Source of the DNA: Jaapia argillacea MUCL 33604
Lineage: Eukaryota > Basidiomycota > Agaricomycetes > Jaapiales > Jaapiaceae
Direction of reading: 5' to 3'
Length of the DNA stretch: 59,089 nucleotides
NCBI GenBank assembly: GCA_000697665.1
Contig: KL197749.1
Span: forward strand, 1-59,089
Positions 1 through 13,416 of this stretch are shown here, in pieces; positions within the stretch are counted from its first letter, which is position 1, and each line of letters opens with the position of its first letter. The translations under genes were made by a program, and so were the position numbers. The notes beneath the pieces are model-generated. The model was not told where the DNA came from. It ran no database searches and saw only the letters and a list, made by a program, of their open reading frames with translations.

Positions 1-1037
1 ACAGCCTGGGTTTGGACTAGCGGGCATGCAAGAAGAAGGGTCAGAAACGAGTGTTCCATCAAAATAACTCTCTGTGTTCGCACAGGCTAAAATGATCGCC
101 ATGTCTCTCAGACGTGGAAGGGGAGCTGCAGGTGGACTATCGATGAGTTGGTTCCAATTTGGAAAGACGTTGGGTATTTTGGAGTGCGACCCTGATGCCA
201 ACGACTCTGCGTCCGGTAGTCGTCAGCTCAGGAGAGGCCGGGAACGCTTGTGGAAGTGATTTCAAAGGTATCACCTCGGGCTCGTGCTAGGCGGGGGGCG
301 AAGTGTCGGTTCATCGCCGTCAGAAGATTGGCTCAAGTCAAACGTGGTTCCCCATTTATCCGTACAGTACTAAACGTGGCCTAGTCCCTTCGAGTCTGAT
401 GGAAATACGCTGGCGATAATTTATTGCAGTGGATCTTTCTAGCACAAGGACGAACTTCGCACAGACCAAAGACGAGATGCCCACACCAGGTAACGCCGAC
501 TGAGTTCTCTGCCTGTGGGCCAGATCTGGATGAAAGGCACGATGGCAAATGTTGAACGCGAACCAGGCCGAGGGTGCAGTCGTGGCAAGCGGCGCCAATG
601 TTCCAACGATATAAGGTTGGACCCAGAGAGGGAGTAGGAGTCATTCCGACTAATCTACGATGGAAGCTACACATGAGTGGATGGGTACGAAGGGGGCAAT
701 GGAAAAGGGGCACCACCGGAACGAATAAGATATGCACATCAATACAAAGTACAATATGTGGGTGAAATGATGCTGGACGGGTCAGTGTGATACGATATGG
801 ATATAGTTTGAACCGATTCTATGCGATGAATTCGAAGTGCGATTGTAATGGGAAAATGCGCGGGGAACAAAGGAGTATGCAAGTCCAATAATGTGTAGTA
901 AGGTTCGGATGGGTGTCGCTAGTGAAGTGGCTGTAGTGAATGGTGTACGAAAAAAATGTGTGAAGATGCAAGTGAAGTGAATGAAACATGCCACAAGTCA
1001 TTACGAAAGACGCTCATTAAACATTATCAAAACATAA
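1..1037. other. No supported gene; 3' flank of the cyclin gene
   Basis: I see no coding signal that I can support here. Open frames are under 120 codons on both strands, overlap one another and have no recognisable motif. Nothing with a tRNA A/B-box pair or an ordered repeat stands out. The right end is the 3' flank of the minus-strand cyclin gene that ends at 1038. Confidence 0.5.
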
Positions 1038-3355
1038 TTATTGATACCTTCGTCCCCTCTCTGATGGCCATTGAAAGTGACCAAAGTCGGGCGACGTCCC
1101 CTCGTGGGATTGGGGGGCGGACGACGGTTGGCGGTGCTGCAGAATGCCATAAGCTGGCCGCGAATAAGCGGGAGAAGCATAAGCATAAAATTGCACTCCC
1201 GGCGGCCCTGCATTGGCAAATGGGGCGGGGCTACTGGCCATCATCGACAAATGAGCTGGCGACTGTGATTTAGCTTGAGCGGCATGGCGGAAGGCTTGGT
1301 CGGGTGGCGATATCGGGCGATACGAGGTGTTTGGCATGCTCGCTCTCCTCCAACTATCGTTCTCCTTATATTGCTGAACTTGAGGTGGAGGTGGCAGATT
1401 CAATGGCGGAACAGCGGAAGATGTGTGCATGTCGACCATAGGACTCGTCGATGCGCTTTGTACTACCATCGGGATTCTTCCATTGGTTGTCCCATACCCG
1501 TGGTCGTTCCCGTATGAATGATGCACGGGGTACGAGTACTGTTGAGGATGAGGGCAAGACGCGAGCTCGGTTGTGGCATAATACGAGTTCGAAACGGGAG
1601 GAGGAGCTTGGTGATAACGAAGCTTCGCCTTTCGCGGTCGATTGGGAGTTTCATCGTCAGATGGTGAGCATGCGAGAGAATAATAGTACAGATTCTGCAG
1701 CATCTGTAAGATGCGACGAAATAATGAAAGTAGGGAAACTGGCTTACTTGAGGCGCCATATTCTGTCTGGGGGGATCCACATGGTAAGGAGCAGCCAAGG
1801 TCTGTTGCTTCGAAATACCACCCGAAGAGAACTTCGCGTCATCGACGGTAGATCCGCACCCGCTCAAGCTCATCTTCGAAAACCCTTTCAAACTCTCAAG
1901 GGGACTCGCACCGTTACCACTCCCATGCCCACCTGAGTGCTGATCTGGAATCTCGAGCGACAAACCCATATTCGTCGGACGTTTCGCAGGCCGAGGAGGA
2001 GCGAGGGAAGTGGAAGAAAACGTCGCGGATGTCGGTGAGAAGGCAGTCGTCGCTGAACGTTTTGAACCAGGAGGAGGGAGAGGATTTGATGGAGGCGTCT
2101 CGAATTGTGAAGATTCAGCGGCAAGAGGAAGCGTCGAAGGTGGAGGTGGAAGAGCGAAGGTGAATGGATGGTACGAGGGTGACGTGGATCGCGCACGGTG
2201 TCTTCGCCCAGTGGAAGTCGTCCGTCTCGTGTATCCTGTCGAAGGGACATTCGGCCTTTGTCCTGAACTCCTTCCAACCGCCCGAACTTCTCTGGCTCTT
2301 CCGCGATTAAATCTCCTCGAATCTTTCTCCTTCGCCATTACCAAACCCTTCAAAAGATTAAGCCAGGATTCGTACGTCTGTTTATCTACATATAAATTGA
2401 AGTCTATACCGAGTAAAAACTCGCGCTCCATTCGATTAATTTCAGAGAGGGATATTGAAGAAATTTCGGACCACGTCTTGTTGGTGTATGTATTACTGCG
2501 AGCGAACATATAGCGTAAGAAAGGGAATACCCAGTAAGATCAGATTGACTTACTCGTCGACGAACTTGTTCGCCATCATCAGCGCTGCGACAGCCACTCG
2601 AAATTCGCTCCCCGCTTGCCCATTCGTAAACCGGTTTCGTTCCTTTAACCTATAGATATAATGCAGTGACAGCACGATCACCGATTGGCTAACTTGGGTC
2701 GTTTCGAGGAGTTTTTGCATGAATGAGACGAAAGCAGGGGTAGCCACGAGCTGCAGTGAAGCAGTCGCGGGATTACTCTGAGGAATGTACTGGGGAGGCG
2801 ATGATGTTGATGATGGTGAAGGATTGGACGAGCGGTTCGAATTCGACTCGGCGAACCATAGATAACAAATCATCTCACAAGTCTTTTCAGCAATGAAGTG
2901 CGCCGAACGTTTTTGCGACGAGGTAAACCAATCGACAAGGTGGGGAACGGGTGATGGGAGGGACGGCTTTTCTTGCCGGAAGTCATCGAAACGGGGGAGG
3001 GAGGATACAGGCGGTAACCGCGATGAACCCGCAACAGGTGCGTCGTCCATTGGGGGTGTGGTCACTGGCACAAGGGTGAGACGAGCCACTTGAAAGATAG
3101 AAGGAACTCACAAGGTGTCATGCGAGAGATTGCTTGGTCAAACTGAGTGATCGGAGGTAGTGAAGGCACCTGCTGAGGCTTTTGTATCCTCCGAGAAGGG
3201 GCAGACGAAGGGGGTGTCAAAGGCAACTCAAGTTTAGGTTGGCGCCAGGTGGACCAGGTGGCGGTAATCTCAGCAGGCATTGATGGCAAAGTAGGATGCA
3301 TGTTATACGATGAGGAGGGAGTATGGGGAAGGGAGGGCGGTGTGTAGAGAGCCAT
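1038..3355 (-). CDS. PHO85-type (Pcl1/2-like) cyclin
   Basis: Cyclin partner of a PHO85/CDK5-like kinase, with roles in G1 entry, polarity or phosphate and nutrient signalling. Four exons (3355-3112, 3064-2554, 2495-1748, 1703-1038) are separated by introns of 47, 58 and 44 bases; the exon sum is 2,169 bases, or 722 residues. Exons 2 and 3 carry the Pcl cyclin box. A first helix has HLVDWF, then VIVLSLHYIYRLKE. The diagnostic ANKFVDDNTYTNKTW motif is rebuilt exactly across the 58-base intron, followed by the ISLSEINRMEREFLLGIDF helix. The N-terminal ~110 residues and the long C-terminal tail are Pro/Ser/Thr/Gln-rich low complexity, as is common in filamentous-fungal Pcl proteins. The start is the first ATG of a Pro-rich leader. 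Family assignment is strong. Which Pcl subgroup it belongs to is inference, so I give no symbol. Confidence 0.9.
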
Positions 3356-6300
3356 GTCGATTAAACCAGAGGCAAGTCCGAGAATCTATGCCGACGAAAG
3401 GTAGAGAGATTTGGAAAAGAAAGACAGACTAGGAGCGGTCCATAGAGTAGTAGGGAAAGTATTTAATGTTGGTAGGATACGAGAGAAGGGAGCGGGAGTT
3501 GCACGAAAAATGAGAAACGGACATTTTTCCGCTTAGAGACAAACAGGAGAAGCAGGAAAAAGGGTCGACGCTCCGAGACCGAAAGGGTCAACGTTAACCG
3601 GACATGTCTTCCGCCAACAGCTCGGAAGGAAACCACAGAGCACACGACGCAAGTAAAAAAGATCAGCGAGAGATTTCATGTCAGATTCGTCCTGGATCAC
3701 CCTCCCATCAATCACCCTGCACTCCCGCCTTTCCTCTCCTTTTTCGTACATCCTTCACACTTGCGTAAGCATACACGGCATTTCGGCAGAGGGGACTTTC
3801 CTGGGATTCCCCATAGTCTCTCCAAAAAACTCGACTGATTTGGTAGCTGACAAATACTCCTCTTTTCCACGCACACATAAATTACTCCTAATTTTCGTGT
3901 TGCAAACCTTTCCGCCCATGGGCCGCTCTTCCCGTAAAACATCCATCCTCCCCTCCGTTCCAAGCTCCAGCTGTTCTCGTAGGTTCCGTGGCCTATTCTG
4001 GTTCTCAATGATGCTCTGACCACTCCGCCCAGCATCTATACATTACCAATATGGTTCGCCTCGTTACCGCATCTTGGGCTGTCCCTTACCTTGGCTTCTC
4101 TATTCACCCCTTCGTGGACGATCGTTCGTTTGGCGACCTTTGTCCGAGTCAACTTGTTCTCCGCTCCACGCGCCTCTCAGCACGGCCTCTTCCACACACC
4201 CAAGTTAGCCCTATCAACGTTCACACTATTGTGCGGAGTTTCCTCACCAAGGCCCTCATCAGAAGATGCCATGGCAATTCGATAAAACCATAACCACGGA
4301 CTACCCTCAAAGCGCGCCACTGTCTGGATCATGCCCTGAGCTTGAGCTTGTCATCCCCCTTTGTTTCTCCGATAAGAGAATGGCTTCGCGAATATATCTA
4401 TTCCCTTCATCTTGACACCCCTTCCTCGCCTCATCGGCAATAGCTAAATACACGAGGCTCCGTAATGACATTCCACCCCTCGATCATGGCATTGATTGTC
4501 GCCGACTAAGGCCAACCCACAGTCGGCATGATACAACGTTCTCGTCACTACATTTTTCAAACGTCGCGCAGCATTCACAGCAGCCAGCTTTCAATAACTC
4601 GGCAACCTCACCATTGTATCGGTCCGTCCTTTCGTCGACACTTTTGTCATCTCCGCAGGCGCCTTGCGCCACGGCAACGACAAAGGTCAATGCCAGCATG
4701 TTGTTAGGTATAGCCCCTCGATCCATTATACTGACAAAACCAGTCATTCGCATTTATTCGCGAGATGATGACCCTTTGAATCTTTTTGGATATTAGGCGC
4801 TCCCCCGCGCTAAACCGTTCCAGAACGAACCCTGGTCTGGATATCGTACAGAGTCTTGCCGCCGATTTCGTGGTCGACTTTAATTGTTACACCTGGTATT
4901 TGCCTGATTTAGTCAGGACTGTTATCTTAGGGTTAAGTTTTCACCAACGTTTTCTGACGCGGAAATCCGTTTTTGTACAGCGTCCCTTCTGATAGGGAAG
5001 CGGCGTTGTGGGTCCAGCCATGAATGTCACGTTGGTAACGGTTACAATCCGGACCAAATTGCCCGATCCCAATTTCTTGTCTAGCTTCTTCTCTCGACCA
5101 CTTTTAGTAGGCGATCACCAAGGCATGACAAAGGAGATGGTCAGAGATTCAATCTGATCAAAGGCTGGGCACAATTCTCTAACAAGGCAGGTCAAATCCA
5201 GGCTGAAGGTAAGACATCCTATCAGCCTTTCCAGTTGAGATCTGCTTTGGCGATATCAAGCGTGGTGAGGAACTGACGTGGAACTGGTGCATACGTCGAA
5301 ATCTGGGCTTGTGTTTCCTTAGATCGCATCCCATGCAACTCCACATCTACATCCGATGGGTAGAAGATATCACAACGGGCAGTGCGCCGGACATCGATAT
5401 CCAAAACTTTTTTTTTCACCGCTTGCGAGACGAACAAAGGTCTCGGAGGCATGTCCAATGACATATGGGGCGACCCCGACCCGCCGGATATCCAGCGTCA
5501 TGACAAGTAGAATGAACGGGTCGACGGAGGTGATCAGATCCAGGCATGCGGCATTTGATGTTCATCGGAGCTCGCAGCACAACTCCCCCTCCTCGGATTC
5601 GAAAATTGTACCTACAAAACTCGTACTAGAGATGCATTATCCTCTCGTGACCACCGCGTAGCTGGGACGGGGAATCGGATTGACTCAACTCAGTCCCCAT
5701 ATCCAACCTGGCCGAAATATGATACTTAGTGTATTGGAAGGGGATTTCAGGGTTGCAGCTTGTTCTTGCAGCTAAGAGCCAACCGATAGCTTCCGTTCAA
5801 CGCCACATATCAGGTCGCCTGCAGGTTGATTAGATGAAGAACAATTACAGAGTACGGGGAAGCGCCTGACGGCGAGGCTGGGCGGACGATGATCGCACAT
5901 AGAGAAGGCTGGTAAGATGCATTTACAAGCCACGATTATCGATGTTGATGGTTTGAAAGGAGGGTCTGAACTCTGTATTGTTGTTGGTGTCGATGACGGC
6001 GCATCCAGAGGGGTCCGAGATGTGGCGTCAGGGCGAGAGAGGAGATAGATTTTGAGATCGGTTCACATCTCCGAAGGAATGAGACTAGTACTAAGGTGGG
6101 ATATTGAACCGCTGGCCGTGGAGAGTTTGTTCCAGTCGCAGCGACGAAGTTACGGCTGTGGGTCCACATCACTTACACTCATAGCACGGTAACTCTGCTG
6201 CGACTTCCTACTTACGCAAGGCAGTCATTTGTTGGGTATCGAGGGAAGTACTTGGAGGGTGACATTTTGACGCGGGGTGTATCGATGGGACTATGCCCGT

Positions 6301-7927
6301 ATGGGAATCAAGCATGGGCGGAATTTAGAGTAACTGCAAGAGAACGCCACTCGACAACCTGTGAGTTTCGCTGAGAAAATATGGAACTTTACCCCGCGGA
6401 TGCCCGTTAGTACATTCTTCTCCTCATTGCTGTCTCAGCCTGTCAACTACGCCCCGAGCAAGTAAACATGGCATAGGCAGCGTAATATTGGAATGCTCGG
6501 AGTCGGGATGGGAGGACCCATACAGCTGCCACGATTCACGGAGTCCTGGAAATGGAAAATGAAACGCCCCAGTCTAGGGTTAGCGACCTCAGGTAGGGCC
6601 GCTAGCCCAGACGCGTAATTGACTCACTATTCTGGAGAACCCAGGTAAACTACGCTACCAAAGGGATGTCGCGGATGAATGGGAAGAACTAAAAGGAAAT
6701 GTACCTGCGCTCAGGCTATTCCACGGACACATCCGGCAATGCCACCTTTATGGTGTTTGTCTGAAACGCAAGGTCCTGGGAGTAAGAATCCACTGGGTTC
6801 CGTAGGAGCGAGAGACCGGCCATCTATTAGAAAATCCTTTCGTGGTTCGGAAGGGGCTTGCTTCTGAAGATAAATTGGGCTCAAGCTGCCTGAGAGGACA
6901 ACTTTAACTACACCTTGACGGCAGCCGAAGTGTCCCTGTCCCAAGGAACCGTATTGGTCTGATCTCCGGCTTCTATGCGGACGCTAGATGTGAGAGGGAC
7001 GGCTGTGGGTATCTTCAAAGTCCGGTATCTTCAAGTACTGTCAGTTAAGTGCGAGCGGGAATTTTACGAACCCCGCCATAATTCAACAGGATTTGTCTCA
7101 CGACCACTCAGGTACCTATCACGGGGGGATGAGACAGGAGACGAAAACAAGCCACAATTAGATGGGTCTTGAGCGAAAAATAATCAGAGATGCATCGAAC
7201 CCCAATCCCCAGGAGGGAGACCTTCAGCCATCCGAAGGGCTTCAGTATCGGTACCTTGGGGCAAAACCGGATGCAAGAGGAATTGTGGTGGCCCCGCGGC
7301 CGGCCACGGTGAGAACAACACAAATCGAAGGCGGAGGTAAGGCGAGACAATCGTGATTAAGACCCGAAAATAGTGTTAAGAAATTCCGGGACGCACACCA
7401 AGGCACGAGGAGGGCATAATGGCCTGGAAAGACAGCGGCGAGGATGAAGGTGGAGAGGCTTAGGCCAGGTGGAACATCGGTGCCTTGTTCTTTTCACAGG
7501 GGGAGTACGTAGAAGGGGGGCGAGAAAAATCGTGGGACTCGGTGAAGCAACTTCGAATCTACCAAATCAGGCCGCGGTAGATGAGGGGAGATGAAGCTGG
7601 GCACGAAGAAGCATCTAGAAGGAATCTCAAGAAAACAGATCAATGAATCTTTACCTTCGACTCGGATTTGAACAAGCAGATTTGAACAATATGAGCGGCG
7701 ATGCTAGCTGATCGGGTATTACAGGTAATGGATTCAAAGAGCTTACGAACACAGCAGAGGCAATTCGGTTCAACCCGATTTTGTGGTTCGTCGGAGACGG
7801 TCAGGATATGGTGCAGCTTACGGCAACCACGGTCAGGCTACCATGATGACGGGATAAGTCAACCATCGGACTTCAAAACAGAGGGATGTGTCTGACCTAC
7901 GGCGTGGGTCGCGATAGAGTGTGATTT
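3356..7927. other. 4.6-kb gene-poor stretch
   Basis: 3356-4050 is the promoter and leader side of the cyclin gene. Beyond it I find only short overlapping frames under 120 codons on either strand, none with a recognisable domain or a convincing exon chain. A run of compatible plus-strand frames at about 4051-4796 could hide a small gene or a decayed one, but I could not join it through good splice sites. No tRNA, ordered repeat or terminal inverted repeat was seen by eye. This is the longest unexplained stretch in the window. Confidence 0.4.
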
Positions 7928-8132
7928 CTATCCTTGATTGGGAGGGTCGAAAGAATCTTTGCTCGCTCTCAGCGAGCTAAGTTCTTGGGCTCTCAGCCGT
8001 GCCAAATTTGATTCTAAAAAAGCTTGGTAGAAGAAGTAGCCAGAGCTGACACCGGTTACTGTAGCAAGCAGCGTGAATAGATGGACGTACAGGAGAAACA
8101 TTAAACTCACGGACTCCACAGAGAATCGTCAT
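7928..8132 (-). CDS. Possible 50-residue one-pass membrane protein
   Basis: A two-exon model (8132-8111 and 8058-7928) joined across a 52-base GTGAGT...CTACAG intron gives a 50-residue protein. It starts MTILCG, with one hydrophobic segment (LTGVSSGYFFYQAFL, about residues 8-22) followed by a charged helix (ESNLARLRAQELSSLRASKD). The small size, single N-terminal helix and charged tail resemble small inner-mitochondrial-membrane or assembly-factor proteins, but I recognise no family. The gene is divergent from SPO22/ZIP4 with 422 bases between start codons. Evidence for a real gene is the clean intron and the in-frame junction; upstream exons may be missing. Confidence 0.4.
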
Positions 8133-8554
8133 ATTTCGGTTGAAACGCATGAACCGAGTGCCGATGAGTGCTGCAAACCAATACAAGCATAGCAGATAGC
8201 TGGGTCAAATCACTAACAGGGAGTTTGGGAAAAGATTGACAAACCTCCCACTAAACCAGATGTAATTCCGGCAAAGGTTCCGTCCCTGCGGGCATCCTGC
8301 TCCCGCTATTCAGGGGATACTGAGCGGAAGCCAAGGTAGCTCTCACCTTGCTACACTGTACAATGGAATCCGGGCTGGATTGTGTTGATGGTTTTGGGAT
8401 GGCGTTCAGAGCCATGGTAGAGTGATACTAGAACGAATGCTGGTCGGGCTCGGAGGGTGAAGTGAAAACGCGTCGGGTCACAGTGTGACGCATCGTGACC
8501 CGACGGTCCACGGGTATCCGCCAACGTCAATTTCGCTATTCCGCGTCGCCCATC
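8133..8554. other. Intergenic, possible divergent promoter
   Basis: Upstream region of SPO22/ZIP4 and of the possible micro-membrane protein on the other strand. I see no further gene. No clear TATA box or repeat is visible. Confidence 0.35.
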
Positions 8555-11500
8555 ATGTCCGCGCGCAAAAGCAAAAAATCGAGCATGTCGAGTCTCAGGG
8601 AGTTACACGACTCTATTATGAGTATGATTCTTTCCAGTGCTGTTTCCATGATCCCCAATGGTGACCGCATTGACTGCTTGGTAGACCTTCTCGTCAAGAT
8701 CAAGCCGAAACTGGAGAATGTTGGAACCCCGTCCGATTCTCTGCTAGAAGATCTGTTCCATGTTGCTGCGTTAGCGGAATCCTTTACGGAGCAACGCCCC
8801 AAGTCAAACAGGGACTGGATTGACCTCGCAGATTCCCTGGATAGAGAAGGTGCGTTTTCATTTGCTGCCAAGCTCCGACTTCTGATCATGGTGCGGTAGG
8901 CGTTGCCTTGTGGAACGGGTCTGGTCACGTACGAGAGGGCTCTCAGGGTACTATCCAAGGTGTGATCGCAGCCCGTGAGTTACGGTTTGGAATACATTCG
9001 TCGCATTTTTCTCACAAATACTCTGCGACAAGTCAAATATGCTGGCTATCGCCTAATACAAGCCGGCTTAGAGCAGAAGCCGGGGATTGAGAGTGAGTTC
9101 CCCCCTAAACACGCCACAACCGATCCTGAGTCCGCCCTAGCTCTGATCCATGTTCTCCAATTGGCGAGTAAGACCGGGAGCGCTCTATTAGGTTCGTGTG
9201 GGTGTTTCGGTGATATCTCTACCATTTGCACAGATTCAATGACCCCTCGGCATCAGAAGCAGGGAAAAGGGATGCTGCTGCCAGCGTCCTTGGGTGCGCA
9301 GCCAAGGTTCGTTTGATAATCTTTTGTATCCGCGAGAATCGCGCTGATGATATAAGCCGTTCCACGCCAAACGAAAAGTTTGAGGAGTCGCTGAAGTCCG
9401 CAAAGGATCCGGAGGGCTTGTATCAGCAAGCCCGGACACGCGCGACATTCCTTTACTATTCTAGCCGGATGGAGGCCGTGAGTTATGCGCTTCAACTCAC
9501 ACTCAATTCGCGCATCTTTCTCACACTGTCTAGGCTTGGAGAGAAGGAAACGAAGGCGTGGCCCAATTTATGCTCCAAAAGCTCACCGGTACGTTTTGCT
9601 TGTTGGAAAATTGGAATGCTCGTGGTGATATCGTTGCACGTGATATCACAGAAAACGAAGCCCTCCTCGCCCTCCTTCGAGCCTGTGACGTAAGTCTTTT
9701 GTCGTTGTACGAACGTGATGCGCCGATTAACGAGTATGCGTACAGCGTGAGCGTCTCGCTGCTAAGGTCCTCGAGATAGGTAAGGGAATGCTCCGGAGCA
9801 CTCCACGAGGAGACGCAGGGACAACTGTCGATGGGATGAAAGCACAAGAGTCCGTCAGATGGATGCGCAAAGCATTCACCTTGATTGAGCAACTCGAGGA
9901 TTCGGCATCGCCCGGGCTATCAGAGTTGAAGGTGCGATTCCTTTGAAGTTCCAGACCCGAGACATTGCTGCGTGTCTTTTGACTAAATTGGGTCATTCAG
10001 CGATCCATCTTGAGGAGTTTAGGTCAGTAGACGCGTGGCAACGTCGTTCCCCCTGTTTTGGGCTCACACGTCCTTTCAAAGCCAGGGCATATTTCCTCGC
10101 GTCGACCCACGATCCGGAGAACTTGAATCGTGCAGAGGCTTCCCTACAAGAACTGATTACATCTATTGATGCATCTGCGGAGCATGTAAGCACTCCTAAT
10201 TACTGCTGAGACGTTGTGAATCACCGTATTGTCTTTCGCTTAGGCGACCTCTGAGTATCAACAACTGCGATGGATGCGATTAGCAGTTCTGAAACGCCAA
10301 AGAGCTTCGGACTCGACGCTGCTGGAATGTGGGTCATCTCCTAGTACCAATATATTCTCTGGCTGGAATTTCGGCCCAGCCCTCAAGTCTATCATCGACC
10401 ACATCAATTTTGGGGAGACCACCGTCACCGAGTTAGTTACCCTTTTTTTTTCTCGATCATTCCCTTCTTACCCTTCTCACAGTATTCTCCAAGAATTGCG
10501 AACGTTGGCACAACAACAGTGAGAGGCTTTCCCTCACGGATACTCGGACCTCTTATCTCGTTTCCACAGTGCTCTTGTCACAGCTGTCCACCAATATTGT
10601 CTCCGTCACGCTCTGGGATCCCCGGATGGTTCCCCCTTCATTGATCGGCTGCTTTTCTCCCTAGTGCACCACACCTCGAAAGATGAAGTTCACTCCAGGG
10701 CGATGAGTGACCTGGAGACCGCATTCTCCTGTAAGTAGTATCATGCCATTAGCAGAACCGAGATAAACCTAATCACCGCGGCAGACCTCCACGAAGCAGG
10801 ATTTGAACTCCCCAAAGTCTCCGCCACAGCCTGTCTAACGGTTTGTCATCTCTGGATAAATCATCATACTCACCTCCATCTGGGGTCCATAGCTTCTTTG
10901 GCAGTTTGGTGATCGTCAGTACCAGGCTAAGAGGTGGCCTGACGCCGCCGGTTGGTTCTTATTAGGCACTCACAAAGTCTTTACCAACTTGGCTCCCTTG
11001 AGTCATGGCAAGTGTTATCGGAAGGCAGCTCTTTGTCACATTCAGCAACGGGAGTATGCGAAAGCCCATGCGGTGATCCGACGCTGCCCCGTCAGCGAAG
11101 CTTCGACTTTTTACGTCGTTTTCCTCACTGCAGTTCATCAAGGTCAGGTGTCCCAATATGCAATTTGTCGCACGCTAAGGATTGTGCCTTTTCTAGGGCT
11201 CGAAGATGAAGGTTTGTCCGCCCTTGTGCATCCATCGCTCTGTTACGCATTGTTCCGAGATGCCCGCCTAACATTGGACGCTCAGCTGTCAGGGCAGTCA
11301 GCGATATGGTGAAGTCTGCCGACTTTGACAGGAAGATGCTCCTTCTAGCCACGCAGGTCGCTCACGAGTCAGACCTCAAGAACGTGCTTCTTTCAGTCCT
11401 TGAGGCCCTTCTCAAGACAATTCACGAGGAGGCCATTGATGCCGAGATAGAAGCGATGACAATCACCCGATGTACCGTCAGACTCGTGCTAAAGCTTCTG

Positions 11501-13188
11501 GCTGAACCTCTAGCGACCAAGTGAGCCGGTTCATCGACAACTGTTTGATCGTCCGACCTCACGATCTCGAAATTTAGGAGGGTGCTAGTTGATGTCATGG
11601 TCCGACATTTCAGAACCGGTAAGAATGTCCCTCATATGGCCCAGGAACATCTGTAGATTTGATGATGCAGCGAGGTCCATGTGCGAAGTCGCGACATCCC
11701 GAAACAGAGCCGCGGTTATTATCAAAGACATATCGTGGCTTTGGAGGACTGCGTACAATTGTGCGGTCCAAGGATGTTCTGAGTGGGAAAATGCGGAAGA
11801 CCAAGTTTCTGACCTTTTCGATGTTTCTCGAGAGGCGAGACGCATCTCATTATTTCCTCAAAACGAACTCACCCGTGTTACAGCTTCTCGAGCTCTACTG
11901 CCAAAGCACATTGCTTGATTTAGACCCTGAGGCATATCTGACCATGATCCACGCCTCGTTCGCCGCAATCGTGGGCCGTGGTGCGTTGAATACTTCACAG
12001 AGCCTTTCAACTCACTGACAGCGCTTCAGTCTACACCTTACGCCAGGCTACGGATAATGGGTCCCCCCGAGTCAGTATTCGTCCCTACTTCGGTTTCTTA
12101 ACACCCTTTCATCCATATCTTCCAGGAGGATCAGCTCCGCCCCATCGCCGCGGAGATTACCGCTCGCAAGGCGAGAATCTTGGATATCTTGGACAAACAC
12201 AAGATCCAAGCTAATTATGACGTGGATCGTGTTCGGTCGTTTCTTCGTATCCTACTGATATTCGAAACGGAGATACTTTGTCAGTTGAAAGAGTGGAAGG
12301 GGGTAGCGAAGATCGTGACAGTACGTCCTTACGACATTGACAAAAGTCCTTCGTTGGCTCACAGTAGCCGACTAGGATGTCACGACATCAGATTTAGCTA
12401 TAATTACATTCGAAGCCATAGCAGATATACTGGTTCGTCCCTTTCAGTCCTTTGTGGGTTTTACTGACACAAGAACAGTGGGTGGAGCAAGATTGTCCGG
12501 TTGATGGTAGGTGGTTGATGGCTTAATTTTTTTCGACAAGCTATTCATCCCTGACATAGTGCTCTACACGACCCTCGAGGTATTCATTCCCTCGTCATCC
12601 AGTGCGCCACCTAACCTTCATAGGCCATCCTTCACACTAGTTTGGAGAGGGACGCGCTTTCAGTCCAAAAGTTCTCACGTTGGCTTCGAGCAATTGTCAC
12701 CATTCTTCTATCGAGGAATGCACCTCTGGATCGAACCAAAGCTATAGGGTATGTTGAGCAAGCAACAACGGTGCTGGACGATTCTGGTAGTGACAATCAC
12801 GACGAGGTTTGCTTCTCCTCCCGAGCAAGCTACATTGACTAACGGTTGAACGTCAAGACTTACCCCATGGATGAACGACAATGGTTGCTCGGAACAGCTT
12901 ACAACACCGGGATTGAATGTCTGCAGTTCGTCGCATTTTTCCATCTGTTCCGGTGTTGTGGGGAGTCGACACAATTTATCCTTATGATTCTCCAGCGCTT
13001 CGCTCCTTGACGAGGCCAAGCGATGGTTTGAAGCTTCGACTGTCATTTGTCGGTTTGTCGTCGATGGTCAACGTCGAGCTGAAAAGGTGTGCCCGTTTTC
13101 GACTTTGTCGGCTTATTGTTAACTCCGTGTGTAGATTTCGGAAACGTACTCGCAACTACTCGCCCGTTATGCCCCTTCGTCCAACTAA
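8555..13188 (+). CDS. SPO22: SPO22/ZIP4/TEX11-like meiosis protein
   Basis: Meiotic TPR scaffold of the ZMM/synapsis-initiation group, which promotes class I crossovers and synaptonemal complex assembly. The gene is cut into many small exons, and the protein (roughly 1,000 residues) is read by chaining them. Key blocks are RLIQAGLEQKPGIE and LIHVLQLASKTGSALL near 9050-9190, KAQESVRWMRKAFTLIEQL near 9840-9900, and RAEASLQELITSIDASAEH near 10130-10185. Further on are CYRKAALCHIQQREYAKAH near 11010-11070, DFDRKMLLLATQVAHESDL near 11320-11380, and the C-terminal DERQWLLGTAYNTGIECLQ near 12870-12926. The last exons, after introns at about 12927-12988 and 13087-13134, end at the TAA at 13186-13188. 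The start is the first ATG (MSARKSKK). The family match is by recognition of the SPO22 domain pattern. Most exon borders were checked only locally. Confidence 0.85.
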
Positions 13189-13416
13189 ACATCAAGGAAA
13201 TGACAATGTCGTGTGACTCAGGCGTCCTCAAGACTCGTCCAGTATTCTGCCACCTCTGTGTCCTTGCTCTGTCTGTTCTTGATGCCCCCACTGTCCGCTT
13301 TGTCGACCTCAAACACTTCGTGGACTGGCTGCTCCCTTTTGGATGTCTTGTGTTACATCCTGTTAACTTATTGTATTATTATAATGAATTTTCGCAATGC
13401 GATATTCACTTGATCA

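Noticed and set aside
2010-2513. 167-codon plus-strand frame
   Set aside because: Antisense to exon 3 of the cyclin, where conserved cyclin sequence is read on the minus strand.
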